Positions 11,057 through 23,300 of a stretch of 64,000 nt of DNA are shown here, piece after piece. Below the pieces are notes generated by a model. The model ran no database searches and was not told the origin of the DNA. It worked only from the letters and a program-made list of their open reading frames with translations. The first letter of the stretch is position 1, and every line of letters begins with the position of its first letter. The stretch is taken from NCBI GenBank assembly GCA_949592205.1, contig CATIUR010000001.1, positions 311,640,250-311,704,249 on the forward strand. The letters are read 5' to 3'. A program made the translations under genes and the position numbers. Origin of the DNA: Helichrysum umbraculigerum. Its lineage: Eukaryota; Streptophyta; Magnoliopsida; Asterales; Asteraceae.

Positions 11057-14000
11057 TGTCGCACCCCCAAAACACGTGGCAGCGAAAACATGAGGTGTCA
11101 TGGGGGCGCCGACCAAATTAAATATCACAACACAAGATTAAAGCAAACGACCTCTATATGAGACGTTTGAAAATATTACATACCATAAATTCAAATTGTT
11201 TACAACCGTTGTACAAAACATTGGAGTTCGCATAAAATGTGTAGATTACATAACTACAAACTATAGTAAAATGCAATCTAAATCCTTTGAGTTTGAAAGC
11301 AATGCGACTCGAGCTACGCTATCCATAAGCGTCCTACTGCTGTGGGTTACCTGAGAAATACATACTAAAAAGGTCAACATAAAGTTGGTGAGTTCATAGA
11401 GTTGTTTAGCAATTGTTTAAATGTTGGTATAAAACCTAAGAGTATGAAACACGAGTTATGAAACACAATATTTTTAACAGTTGTATCATTCAAAAATGAC
11501 AAGTAATTGTATCGTTTAACAAACGATAAGTAAATGTGTTGAGTAAATGTATCGTTAACAAACGATAAATAAATCTGTAGTTGCACGAATGCAAAAATAT
11601 GTATACCATTTGCCATGAGCTCATAGTCCGAAGCTTAACAATGTGTGTCATGCCTCTTTCGAGTACACGATCGTGGGTGCCCCAATGCAAGTGTCTAATC
11701 CGGTACACTCGTTATGAACAAATATTAATGCGTCAGTTTGACAGGTTAGCGCGACTAACCCGGACGGGGATTGTCAGTCCCAAATTTATCTATTTACTAA
11801 TATTCACGCTTTAGCAAAACTAACAAACTATGACGTGTAGGGCCTTTGTGGATTAGTGTGTTAACTCATGCATTCCGTATAGCGTTGTTTATGGTACTTG
11901 TGTTCATAAAAGCAGTTGTATAAAGCAAGAGTAATAAGCAGTTGTAGTATGTATTCTCCCCCAAAATAGTTATAAAACAGTAAAAAGAGGGGCTATGAAA
12001 CTCACCTTAGGTTAGCAAGTAGCAAGCAAATATCAAATAAGCAAGCAAAGTCCAAAGCGCAACCTTCTAACGTCCTAAACGTATAAGGTTGTGTAAGTAG
12101 ATGTCTTATAAGACCATCTATAGCGATTGTATAAGTGGGGTCAATGTCCACTTAAGCCAATCGTGTAGGTGGAGGGTTAATGTCTACCTAGAGCTAGTTC
12201 ATCAACTAGTATGTCCAAATAAGTTGTTCAAGTTCGTTTCTTAAAAACGTGTACGACCCGTTGGTGAAAGTTTGTAATAATAATTCATTTAGACATTATT
12301 ATCAAGTTTGTTTTGTTGTATGCTATTCAGTAGTACAAATCGTGTGTTGCAAATAGATTATTTTTGCTTGTATAAGCCTTAAACCGTAGGTCAAAGTTGG
12401 TCAACTCGTTGGTCAAAGCTGGTCAAACCTGGTCAACTGGTCAAACTAGTCAAACTTGGTCAAACCTGGTCAACCTGGTCAAACCTGGTCAACCTGGTCA
12501 AACCTGGTCAAACTGGTTAAGGTTGTTCAAACTATGAGTCACTTCTCAATTTATGAGTCACTTATAGAGTCACTTATGATTTATGAGTCACTTATAGAGT
12601 CACTTATGATTTATGAGGCACTTATAGAGTCACTTATGATTTATGAGTCACTTCTCAATTTATATGTCGGTTTCTAATTCGGGAAGCTTTCTAAGTTTAG
12701 TTTTTGGTCCAAGTTACTAACTAAGTCACCCAAAACCATTTTTGTTACCACTTTCCAAAAATAGTAAGTTTTGTCGTTTTTAGCCACCGAGCCGTTTTTG
12801 TTGACTTGGTCAAACCTACCCGGTTTGACCCAAAACTTTTACCCAACCCATATATCAGTTTATAGAGTCCAAATAATTTGTCGGTTCGTGTCGGAGTTCA
12901 TCCAAAGTGTCGGTTTCTAACATGCAACCTAAAAATTCAAGATATTATATTTTCGAATTTTGTCGGTTTGGTTCGCCATTTAATTTCTACCACTTCTGGT
13001 CCAAACTAGGGTCTGAGATTTTTACCAACTGATCATGTATGTATCTAGCCTAACATATAATTTTTACAGCAACCATAGTATCCGTTTACATATTGAAACA
13101 AATTCGCGTATGAACCGTACTCATTCTCCGAAAACTTCCAGACCAGGTTCAAAGATCCGGTTATAGCCAAAAATACGTAGAGATCTAGAAAAAGTGTAAA
13201 ACACTAAAGTTGTAGCTCTTTTCAATACGCAACTTTTAAAAAAAAATTCGTTGTCTAACTCCTCCTCGAACTCAAGTTATGGTCATTTTCGTAGACTGTG
13301 TTTTTCTGGACAGATTACACATGTTCTTGAATAAATTATAAAAACGTATTTTGACATGGTATTTGGACATAATATTGTTGATAGAGCTATATAACTTCTA
13401 AATCAGTAGTATGAGAGTAAGAAAGGGTTTCCTTACAAAGAGTTTGATGAAAAGAGGATGAGATGAGAGAGCTTGAAGTCTTGAGCTCCTTATTATTAAG
13501 AAAAGTTAAGTATTTTTGTTGGTGGTTGATGGTGGTCTCTTGGTGGTTTATGGTGATTAGTGGTGGTTGAATGGTGGTGAAATCCCTGGAAATAGAGAGA
13601 GAATTGGAGAGTGTTTTGAGAGAAAATGATGAAGTGAAGTGTGAGAGTTAATGTGCATGTAGGTTGTGTGGTGTAAGGAGATGAGGTGATGTGATGGTTT
13701 TGCATGTTCTTTTGATTGGTTTGGTGGGGTGGTGGCCACATGGGCAAGCCTTGGGTGGGTCCCCCACAAGGATATTTTAGTCATTTCACATTTCCTTTTA
13801 ATTTGTTACGTTTCACGTTCGTTTACCCGATTGTTTAAACGTTTATTTATACGTTAAACGTTTTATACGCGTTTTTAAGTGACGACTTTTAATTTCGATA
13901 TTTTCACTTGAAATATTTTATCAAGATGCTTGAAAACATTTATAAAAATGTCTCGTTAATTCGCCGGTCTCGATTTGCGTGCCCGTTTTACGGAGGTTTA

Positions 14001-14453
14001 ATCGCGTAACGTTTTAATTAGACGTTTTTATTAACGATATAATTTGGATAAATTTCCATTGAAGTATTATGGAAAATACTTAATTTGTGTTGTCAAATTA
14101 ATTATTGACGTTTATTTGGTTGTCGAATTTAATTCGCGCGTTATCGTTGCGTTTGAGACGTTTTAATCAAAACGTCTATGTTTTTCGAGTATTATTTTAA
14201 CAAAAATAATAGATAATGATAAATAACTTCTAAAAATAGATTTAAGTTATTTATAGAAATGTTTTCACCAACGTCGTTTTTTGTGTCGGAATCCGTCCGA
14301 TTGTTTTGCGTAATTACAGTTAAACATATAATCACGTAATTGTGCATTCAAATACATATGAAATTACAAATATTTAGCCTAATATAAACTAAATACAAGT
14401 AATTTAGAATTTCAAGTAGGTCTAACAATAACCCTAAATCGTCGGGTGTCACA
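11057..14453 (-). repeat. Copy C 3' LTR (element orientation)
   Basis: Read on the + strand it runs TGTCGCACCCCC to GGGTGTCACA. It is 3397 bp against 3377 bp for the other LTR; most of the difference is one extra 19-bp unit in the GGTCAA array. The hairpin at its element-3' terminus uses arms at 11058-11069 and 11101-11113. GA- and GGT-rich tracts at 13500-13760 give short incidental frames. Confidence 0.96.
12389..12661. repeat. Two adjacent tandem arrays in the copy C LTR
   Basis: The first array (12389-12532) is built from GGTCAAACCTGGTCAAC-like units with a 9-10 base half-period. The second (12535-12661) repeats GAGTCACTTATAGAGTCACT with spacer TATGATTTAT about three times. Both arrays reappear in the other LTR at 21251-21505 with one fewer unit in the first. 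Confidence 0.9.
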
Positions 14454-14466
14454 TTCTCCCCCTGTT
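14454..14466 (-). other. Copy C polypurine tract
   Basis: On the minus strand this reads AACAGGGGGAGAA, directly before the 3' LTR. The same 13 bases stand at the same place in copy D (43408-43420). This is where plus-strand DNA synthesis would be primed. Confidence 0.9.
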
Positions 14467-14486
14467 AGAAGAATTTCGTCCCGAAA

Positions 14487-17400
14487 TTAACTTGTTGTCG
14501 TGGTCAGTTGGGCATCTAAGAATAGATGTGGATGTTTCAGTCGCATTTGGTCTTCCCGTTCCCAAGTGAATTCAGGACCGCGCCTAGAATTCCATCGGAC
14601 TTTAACGATGGGAATACGACTCTGTTTCAAGCGTTTGACCTCACGGTCCATGATTTCTATCGGCTCCTCGACGAAATGAAGTTTATCATCTATGTGGATT
14701 TCGTCGAGCGGGATTACAAGTGTCTCATCAGACAGGCATTTCTTCAGGTTAGAAATGTGGAATGTGTTGTGCACACTACTGAGTTGTGGAGGTAGCTGCA
14801 GCCGATATGCCACTGGACCAATTCTTTCAAGAATCTCAAAAGGTCCGATGTACCTAGGGTTTAGTTTACCTCGTTTGCCAAAACGAATGACATCTTTCCA
14901 AGGTGATACTTTTAGAAGAACTTTGTCCCCGACCTGAAATTCGAGGGGTTTGCGTCTCACATCAGCGTAACTCTTCTGACGATCACGTGCGGCTTTCAGC
15001 CGGTTTTGAATGGTCACGATTTTAACGGTCGTTTCATGGATGATTTCAGGACCAGTGAGTTGGCTATCGCCGATTTCGGTCCAACAAATGGGTGATCGGC
15101 ACTTTCTCCCATAAAGTGCCTCAAAAGGTGCAGCATCAATGTTGGTGTGGTAACTGTTGTTGTAGGAAAACTCACACAAAGGTAGGTGGTTTTCCCATGT
15201 GTTTCCGAAGTCGATTACACATGCTCGAAGCATATCTTCAAGAGTTTGAATGGTTCGTTCACTCTGACCATCGGTTTGCGGATGATAAGCAGTACTCAAA
15301 TCAAGGCGAGTACCAAGGGCTCGTTGAAGAGTTTGCCAGAATCGAGAGGTGAAGCGGCTATCTCGATCGGAGATGATTGAAATGGGTATGCCGTGACGTG
15401 CCACAACCTCTTTGATGTAGATGCGAGCCAATCGCTCCATCTTGTCGGTTTCTTTGATGGCTAGGAAATGGGCAGATTTCGTGAGACGATCAACGATCAC
15501 CCAAATGGTATCGCAACCGCTCGGTGTTTTCGGTAGTTTGGTGATGAAGTCCATGGTTATGTTTTCCCATTTCCATTGAGGTATTTCGGGTTGTTGCAGC
15601 AACCCGGAGGGTTTCTGGTATTCGGCCTTAACCTTGGCGCAGGTTAAACATTTGCTAACATAAGTGGCGATGTCAGCTTTCATGTTGGGCCACCAATACC
15701 GTTGTTTGATGTCATGATACATTTTGTCGGAACCAGGATGTATGGAGTATCGAGATTTGTGAGATTCATCCATCACCAAATCTCGTAGGTTTCCAAAGTT
15801 TGGTAACCAGATTCGGTTAGAGAAGTATCGAGTTCCGTCGGGTTTGATTTCGAATTGTTTTTCCATGCCTCGCAAGGCCTCATTTTTTATGTTTTTCTCG
15901 TTGAGTGCTTCGAGTTGAGTGGAATGAATTTGAGAAATAAGATCGTTGTGGATGGTTAAACCAAGGGCTCGAACTCGAATGGGTTTCACTCGTTCTTTTC
16001 GGCTTAGGGCATCGACAACAACGTTAGCCTTACCCGGGTGATATCGAATTTCACAGTCGTAGTCACTAAGTAACTCGACCCAACGACGTTGTCTCATGTT
16101 TAGGTCCTTCTGATAAAAAATATGTTGAAGGCTTTTGTGGTCAGTGAAGATAGTACATTTTGTACCATACAGGTAGTGTCTCCAGATTTTGAGTGCAAAA
16201 ACTACAGCTCCCAATTCGAGGTCATGGGTGGTGTAGTTCTTTTCGTGGATTTTTAGTTGTCGTGAGGCGTAGGCGATGACTTTTTCACGTTGCATTAATA
16301 CACAACCTAGTCCTTGATGTGAGGCGTCGCAGTAAACTACGAAATCATCAGTGCCTTCGGGTAAGGACAGGATTGGTGCACTACAGAGTTTCTGTTTAAG
16401 GAGTTGAAAAGCTGACTCCTGTTTGTCGGCCCAATTGAATTTCTTATCTTTCTGAGTCAGGGAGGTTAATGGTTGAGCGATTCGGGAAAAGTTCTCAATG
16501 AATCGCCTGTAATACCCAGCGAGACCTAAGAATTGTCGTACCTCGGTTGGAGTAGTTGGTGCTTTCTAGCACCTGATGGCCTCAATCTTGGCTGGATCAA
16601 CATGTATCCCTTGACTGTTAACAACACGCCCTAGGAACTGTACTGTTCGCATCCAGAACTCACACTTGGAGAACTTGGCGTATAACTCCTCGTGTCTGAG
16701 TAATTCCAATATAGTTTTCAGGTGTTGGCCATGTTCGGTTTCGTTGCGAGAGTAGATCAAGATGTCGTCGATGAACAGGATGACAAACTTATCTAGATAG
16801 GGTTTGCACACCCGATTCATAAGGTCCATGAATATAGCCGGTGCGTTGGTTAAGCCAAAAGGCATCACTTGGAATTCGTAATGCCCGTAGCGGGTTCGGA
16901 AGGCGGTTTTCGGGATATCGGCGTCTCGAACGCGAAGTTGGTGATAACCAGACCGAAGGTCGATCTTTGAATAGAAGCTCGAACCTTGAAGTTGGTCAAA
17001 CAGGTCGTCGATTCTAGGAAGTGGGTATCGGTTTTTGATAGTAAGCTTGTTTAGTTCACAATAATCGATACACGTTCGGAAGGATCCGTCCTTCTTTTAA
17101 ACGAATAGGACCGGAGCTCCCCAGGGTGAGGAACTTGGTCGAATAAATCCCTTGTCCAAGAGTTCCTGCAACTGGGTGGACAACTCCTGCAACTCGGATG
17201 GGGCTAATCTGTATGGGGCTCGTGCCACGGGTGCAGCACCGGGCACAAGGTCGATTTGGAATTCGACTTGTCTAGGCGGGGGAAGGCCTGGCAAGTCTTC
17301 GGGAAAGACTTCTGGAATGTCTTGGACGATAGGCACATCCTCAAGTCGCTTTTCAGCAGACTTCTTTTCGGTTACATGGGCAAGGATTGCCGGGTACCCT

Positions 17401-18950
17401 TTCCTCAGGTACTTTTGGGTTTTCATACAAGAGATGATGTTCAGGTTTAGCCTACCAGTCTCCCCCTGTATGATCAAGGTTCCACCGGTAGCGAGAGGTA
17501 TACGCACAATCTTTTCGTAACAGACAATTTCAGCATGATGTTTGGACAACCAGTCCATGCCTACGATGACATCGAAGCTCCCGATTTCAACAGGGATAAG
17601 GTTTATGAGAACCAATTCATTGGCGAGGTTTAAAGTGCAATTAGGTATCACACTATCGGCCTCGATCAGTTTGCCATTAGCTAACTCTACAGTGTACTTA
17701 GCATCTAGGGCAATGGGTGTTATGTTGAGAAGTGAAGTAAATTCATCAGATATGAAGCTTTTGTCAGCTCCGGTATCAAACAAAACAGTAACAGCTAAAT
17801 AGTTGAGGAGAAACATACCAGTTACCACATTGGGATCCTGGCGGGCTTCTCCTGCGTTGATGACAAAAGCGCGACCGCGGGGGTTGTTGTTATTGTTGTT
17901 TCTGTTGGCGTTATTGTTGCACTTCGGGCAAGTGTTTCTAAAATGCCCAGTGTTTCCGCACTCGAAACATGCCTTCGGTGCGTTCGGTTGGTTGATCTGG
18001 TTGACATTGGTGGGTGGAGTTCGACAATCTTTGGTTAGATGCCCGTAGCGTTTGCAGTTACCACAAGGGTTACCACACGGACCATCGTGGTGTCGATTGC
18101 ATGTGGAACAATAAGGCTTCTTTCCGATGTAAGTTTTCTTATCCCCAGATCCTGAACCAGAAGTGTAAGCCTTTACAGTCTCGGCCTTTTTGTTGGTTTG
18201 CTGCTGTTGGTTGCTGTTGTTCCCAGACCATTTTCTTTTGTTGTCCCCTGTGGTTTTCACGGTGGGTGCCCCAAGGCGGACAATTTGAGCCATCAGCTCG
18301 TGTGCCATTCGGACGGCACTCTGGATAGTCCCAGGCTTGGAAGAGATGACATTGCCTTGGATGGAATCAGGTAGTCCCCAAATGTATCTTTCGACACGTT
18401 TGGATTCAGGGTCCACCATGGATGGACAAAGGAGAGCAAGCTGGTGAAATCTGGTTGTGTAACCAGTAATGTCGTTTCCTTGAACTATGAGGTTCCAGAA
18501 TTCATGTTCGAGCTGTTGGAGTTGCTCGCGTGGACAATATTCTTCCCTCAGCAAGTTTTTGAGTTCATCCCAAGACATTTGATATGCAGCATCAATACCA
18601 TGGGTTTGGGCGTATGAGTTCCAGAAGGTGAGTGCACCCTCAGCTAGAGTGTAGGTAGAGAATTTGACTTTGTTCTCTTCTTGGCAGTTACTTATGCGGA
18701 AGACGGACTCCATTTTCTCAATCCATCGTATGAGACCGACGGCTCCTTCGGTTCCTTTGAAATCGAGAGGTTTACAATTCATGAAATCTTTGTGGGTGCA
18801 GGGCTTTGGCACACGTGGGTTGTTGCCTGCCCCTCCAGGGTTTCCTTGGTTTGGATTGGGATTGTTTCTGGCAGCTTCTAGGGCTGCTTGAACCCTCTGA
18901 TTGACGAGTCTTTCGATATCAGCGGAGCTCATTTGATGTTTTGGTGCCAT
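14487..18950 (-). pseudogene. Copy C gag-pol polyprotein with two nonsense codons
   Basis: One frame of 1488 codons runs from MAPKHQMSSADIERL to a stop at 14487-14489. In order: capsid region (about residues 60-215), CCHC knuckles at C296/C299/H304/C309 and C328/C331/H336/C341 plus a degenerate one before them, protease DTGA (392-395), RT with FIDD, RNase H, integrase with an intact HHCC (SIHPGS present) and a D,D-35-E core, and a chromodomain-like end. TAA at 17097-17099 (codon 618) sits at the start of RT, and TAG at 16566-16568 (codon 795) sits just after the RT palm. All three open stretches share the frame, so there is no frameshift. It would give Gag-protease only. Loss of function looks recent, as the rest of the frame is clean. 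Confidence 0.93.
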
Positions 18951-19918
18951 GATTCTAAAAGTAAGAAAATGAGAGGCACATAAGATGTCGTTGAGTAGGA
19001 TTTAAGGTCATTGCAGGTGTATAAAGGAAAGTAAAACAGGTGTTTATGACACGTCGAAATAATTAAGTAAAACAAGGAAGCAAATTTCTATAACCACACT
19101 GAGGTGCAAGTTCAAAATGATTACAAGGCTTGTGTCCAGAGTAGTTAAAGTCATAAACCGAGTCATAGCTAAGTCGTTGGAATCCATCCAAGTGTTGGAG
19201 ATATTATTTCGAGTAGGTAGTGTGAATAGGATAAGGTCTAGTTCGAGGAGGTCTGCCCTTTCTAGTCGTGTGTAGCACGCGCGCTCCATGGGTCTATGAT
19301 AAAAGTGGGTATGAAGAGTATGAAGTGACGAAGCATCGTACGGTTGAAGTTCTTTACGTGTTCCCGAGCGATTTGGTTGTGAGCGGAAAGAAGAGGGTGA
19401 AGTAGGCGTCACTTATTTTGGGTGGCGAATCCTTAGGTGGATTCTCCTCAAGTGAGTCCTATTCGATTATATCGTTACCTGATTCGGTTGGGCGAGCGGT
19501 ACCGAGGAAGTCTCCTCAGTGGTATATAAGGGTTGAGTCTCGTTTTCTATGTCGGGTGACGTAGTTGTGGGAGTGGTTGCCGTAAAGGGTGGCAAGTAAG
19601 TTTAGTGTACGTAAGGTTATACGTATATATACATATATATATACACATAAAAGCCTAGCACATAAGCACATATAAAGGTTGGTCCCGTTTCTAACCTTGG
19701 TCAAAGTCTTCTAATGTATTCCTATTCACTATAACCATTTCAGGTCTTGCATCGAATCTCCTTTAATTGTACATAGTTGATCAGGCTATGTTAAATTAAG
19801 TTCGAATGACGCAATTGTTGAACCAGTCATACCAAATGAGGAATACTAACCTAATGGTTATAGTCTAGGTCACTAATGCAATCCTAGTTCGCTATAACCT
19901 TAGGCTCTGATACCAATC
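18951..19918 (-). other. Copy C leader with tRNA-iMet primer-binding site
   Basis: The minus-strand sequence TGGTATCAGAGCC at 19903-19915 matches the complement of the initiator tRNA-Met 3' end and lies three bases inside the 5' LTR. The remaining roughly 950 bases up to the gag start hold no convincing gene. A 122-codon frame (19412-19044) occupies the place where copy D has a coiled-coil ORF but lacks its heptad-like sequence, so I do not call it. Confidence 0.88.
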
Positions 19919-22900
19919 TGTCGCACCCCCAAAACACGTGGCAGCGAAAACATGAGGTGTCATGGGGGCGCCGACCAAATTAAATATCACAACACAAGAT
20001 TAAAGCAAATGACCTCTTTATGAGACGTTTGAAAATATTACATACCATAAATTCAAATTGTTTACAACCGTTGTACAAAACATTGGAGTTCGCATAAAAT
20101 GTGTAGATTACATAACTACAAACTATAGTAAAATGCAATCTAAATCCTTTGAGTTTAAAAGCAATGCGACTCGAGCTACGCTATCCATAAGCGTCCTACT
20201 GCTGTGGGTTACCTGAGAAATACATACTAAAAAGGTCAACATAAAGTTGGTGAGTTCATAGAGTTGTTTAGCAATTGTTTAAATGTTGGTATAAAACCTA
20301 AGAGTATGAAACACGAGTTATGAAACACAAGATTTTTAACAGTTGCATCATTCAAAAATGACAAGTAATTGTATCGCTTAACAAACGATAAGTAAATGTG
20401 TTGAGTAAATGTATCGTTAACAAACGATAAATAAATCTGTAGTTGCACGAATGCAAAAATATGTATACCATTTGCCATGAGCTCATAGTCCGAAGCTTAA
20501 CAATGTGTGTCGTGCCTCTTTCGAGTACACGATCGTGGGTGCCCCAATGCAAGTGTCTAATCCGGTACACTCGTTATGAACAAATATTAATACGTCCGTT
20601 TGACAGGTTAGCGCGACTAACCCGGACGGGGATTGTCAGGCCCAAAGAGATCTATTTACTAATATTCACGCTTTAGCAAAACTAACAAACTATGATGTGT
20701 AGGGCCTTTGTGGATTAGTGTGTTAACTCATGCAGTCCGTATAGCGTTGTTTATGGTACTTGTGTTCATAAAAGCAGTTGTATAAAGCAAGAGTAATAAG
20801 CAGTTGTAGTATGTATTCTCCCCCAAAATAGTTATAAAACAGTAAAAAGAGGGGCTATGAAACTCACCTTAGTTTAGCAAGTAGCAAGCAAATATCAAAT
20901 AAGCAAGCAAAGTCCAAAGCGCAACCTTCTAACGTCCTAAACGTATAAGGTTGTGTAAGTAGATGTCTTATAAGACCATCTATAGCGATTGTATAAGTGG
21001 GGTCAATGTCCACTTAAGCCAATCGTGTAGGTGGAGGGTTAATGTCCACCTAGAGCTAGTTCATCAACTAGTATGTCCAAATAAGTTGTTCAAGTTCGTT
21101 TCTTAAAAACGTGTACGACCCGTTAGTGAAAGTTTGTAATAATAATTCATTTAGACATTATTATCAAGTTTGTTTTGTTGTATGCTATTCAGTAGTACAA
21201 ATCGTGTGTTGCAAAGAGATTATTTTTGCTTGTATAAGCCTTAAACCGTAGGTCAAAGTTGGTCAACTCGTTGGTCAAACATGGTCAAACCTGGTCAACT
21301 GGTCAAACTAGTCAAACTTGGTCAAACCTGGTCAACCTGGTCAAACCTGGTCAAACTGGTTAAGGTTGGTCAAACTATGAGTCACTTCTCAATTTATGAG
21401 TAACTTATAGAGTCACTTATGATTTATGAGTCACTTATAGAGTCACTTATGATTTATGAGGCACTTATAGAGTCACTTATGATTTATGAGTCACTTCTCA
21501 ATTTATATGTCGGTTTCTAATTCGGGAAGCTTTCTAAGTTTAGTTTTTGGTCCAAGTTACTAACTAAGTCACCCAAAACCATTTTTGTTACCACTTTCCA
21601 AAAATAGTAAGTTTTGTCGTTTTTAGCCACCGAGCCGTTTTTGTTGACTTGGTCAAACCTACCCGGTTTGACCCGAATCTTTTACCCAACCCATATATCA
21701 GTTTATAGAGTCCAAATAATTTGTCGGTTCGTGTCGGAATTCATCCAAAGTGTCGGTTTCTAACATGCAACCTAAAAATTCAAGATATTATATTTTCGAC
21801 TTTTGTCGGTTTGGTTCGCCATTTAATTTCTACCACTTCTGGTCCAAACTAGGATCTGAGATTTTTACCAACTGGTCATGTATGTATCTAGCCTAACATA
21901 TAATTTTTACAGCAACCATAGTGTCCGTTTACATATTTAAACAAATTCGCGTATGAACCGTACTCATTCTCCGAAAACTTCCAGACCAGGTTCAAAGATC
22001 CGGTTATAGCCAAAAATACGTAGAGATCTGGAAAAAGTGTAAAACACTAAAGTTGTAGCTCTTTTCAATACGCAACTTTTAAAAAAAAATCGTTGTCTAA
22101 CTCCTCCTAGACTCAAGTTATGGTCATTTTCGTAGACTTTGTTTTTCTGGACAGATTACACATGTTCTTGAATAAATTATAAAAACGTATTTTGACATGG
22201 TATTTGGACATAATCTTGTTGATAGAGCTATATAACTTCTAAATCAGTAGTATGAGAGTAAGAAAGGGTTTCCTTACAAAGAGTTTGATGAAAAGAGGAT
22301 GAGATGAGAGAGCTTGAAGTCTTGAGCTCCTTATTATTATGAAAAGTTAAGTATTTTTGTTGGTGGTTGATGGTGGTCTCTTGGTGGTTTATGGTGATTA
22401 GTGGTGGTTGAATGGTGGTGAAATCCCTGGAAATAGAGAGAGAATTGGAGAGTGTTTTGAGAGAAAATGATGAAGTGAAGTGTGAGAGTTAATGTGCATG
22501 TAGGTTGTGTGGTGTAAGGAGATGAGGTGATGTGATGGTTTTGCATGTTCTTTTGATTGGTTTGGTGGGGTGGTGGCCACATGGGCCAGCCTTGGGTGGG
22601 TCCCCCACAAGGGTATTTTAGTCATTTCACATTTCCTTTTTAATTTGTTACGTTTCACGTTCGTTTACCCGATTGTTTAAACGTTTATTTATACGTTAAA
22701 CGTTTTATACGCGTTTTTAAGTGACGACTTTTAATTTCGATATTTTTACTTGAAATATTTTATCAAGATGCTTGAAAACATTTATAAAAATTTCTCGTTA
22801 ATTCGTCGGACTCGATTTGCGTGCCCGTTTTACGGAGGTTTAATCGCGTAACGTTTTAATTAGACGTTTTTATTAACGATATAATTTGGATAAATTTCCA

Positions 22901-23295
22901 TTGAAGTATTATTTAAAATACTTAATTTGTGTTGTCAAATTAATTATTGACGTTTATTTGGTTGTCGAATTTAATTTGCGCGTTATCGTTGCGTTTGAGA
23001 CGTTTGAATCAAAACGTCTATGTTTTTCGAGTATTATTTTAACAAAAATAATAGATAATGATAAATAACTTCTAAAAATAGATTTAAGTTATTTATAGAA
23101 ATGTTTTCACCAACGTCGTATTTTGTGTCGGAATCCGTCCGATTGTTTTGCGTAATTACAGTTAAACACATAATCACGTAATTGTGTATTCAAATACATA
23201 TGAAATTACAAATATTTAGCCTAATATAAACTAAATACAAGTAATTTAGAATTTCAAGTAGGTCTAACAATAACCCTAAATCGTCGGGTGTCACA
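19919..23295 (-). repeat. Copy C 5' LTR (element orientation)
   Basis: This is a 3377-bp LTR matching 11057-14453 nearly throughout. It ends at 23295 directly before the TSD TTTCA. The terminal hairpin next to the primer site has a G-bulged arm, GTCGGCGCCCCCA, facing TGGGGGTGCGAC. Confidence 0.96.
21251..21505. repeat. Tandem arrays in the copy C 5' LTR
   Basis: These are the same two arrays as at 12389-12661. The GGTCAA part has one fewer 19-bp unit; the GAGTCACTTAT part keeps its copy number with one substitution (GAGTAACTTAT). Confidence 0.88.
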
Positions 23296-23300
23296 TTTCA

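Larger units (their letters stand above)
11057..23295 (-). mobile_element. Complete Tekay-type chromovirus (copy C), minus strand
   Basis: It has two LTRs of about 3.4 kb (11057-14453 and 19919-23295), a tRNA-iMet primer site next to the right LTR and a polypurine tract next to the left LTR. It is flanked by a perfect 5-bp TSD, TTTCA (11052-11056 and 23296-23300). I counted about 50 substitutions between the LTRs by hand, roughly 1.5%. Gag-Pol is one frame with two premature stops. The C-terminal chromodomain-like region and the long LTRs point to Tekay/Del. Confidence 0.96.

Noticed and set aside
12389..12532. Direct repeats considered as a satellite or CRISPR array
   Set aside because: Simple 9-19 bp tandem units within an LTR, present in both LTRs of one element.
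19044..19412. 122-codon minus-strand frame in the copy C leader, considered as a counterpart of the copy D pre-gag ORF
   Set aside because: Similar place, but no heptad pattern or shared motif beyond a Ser/Pro-rich start.
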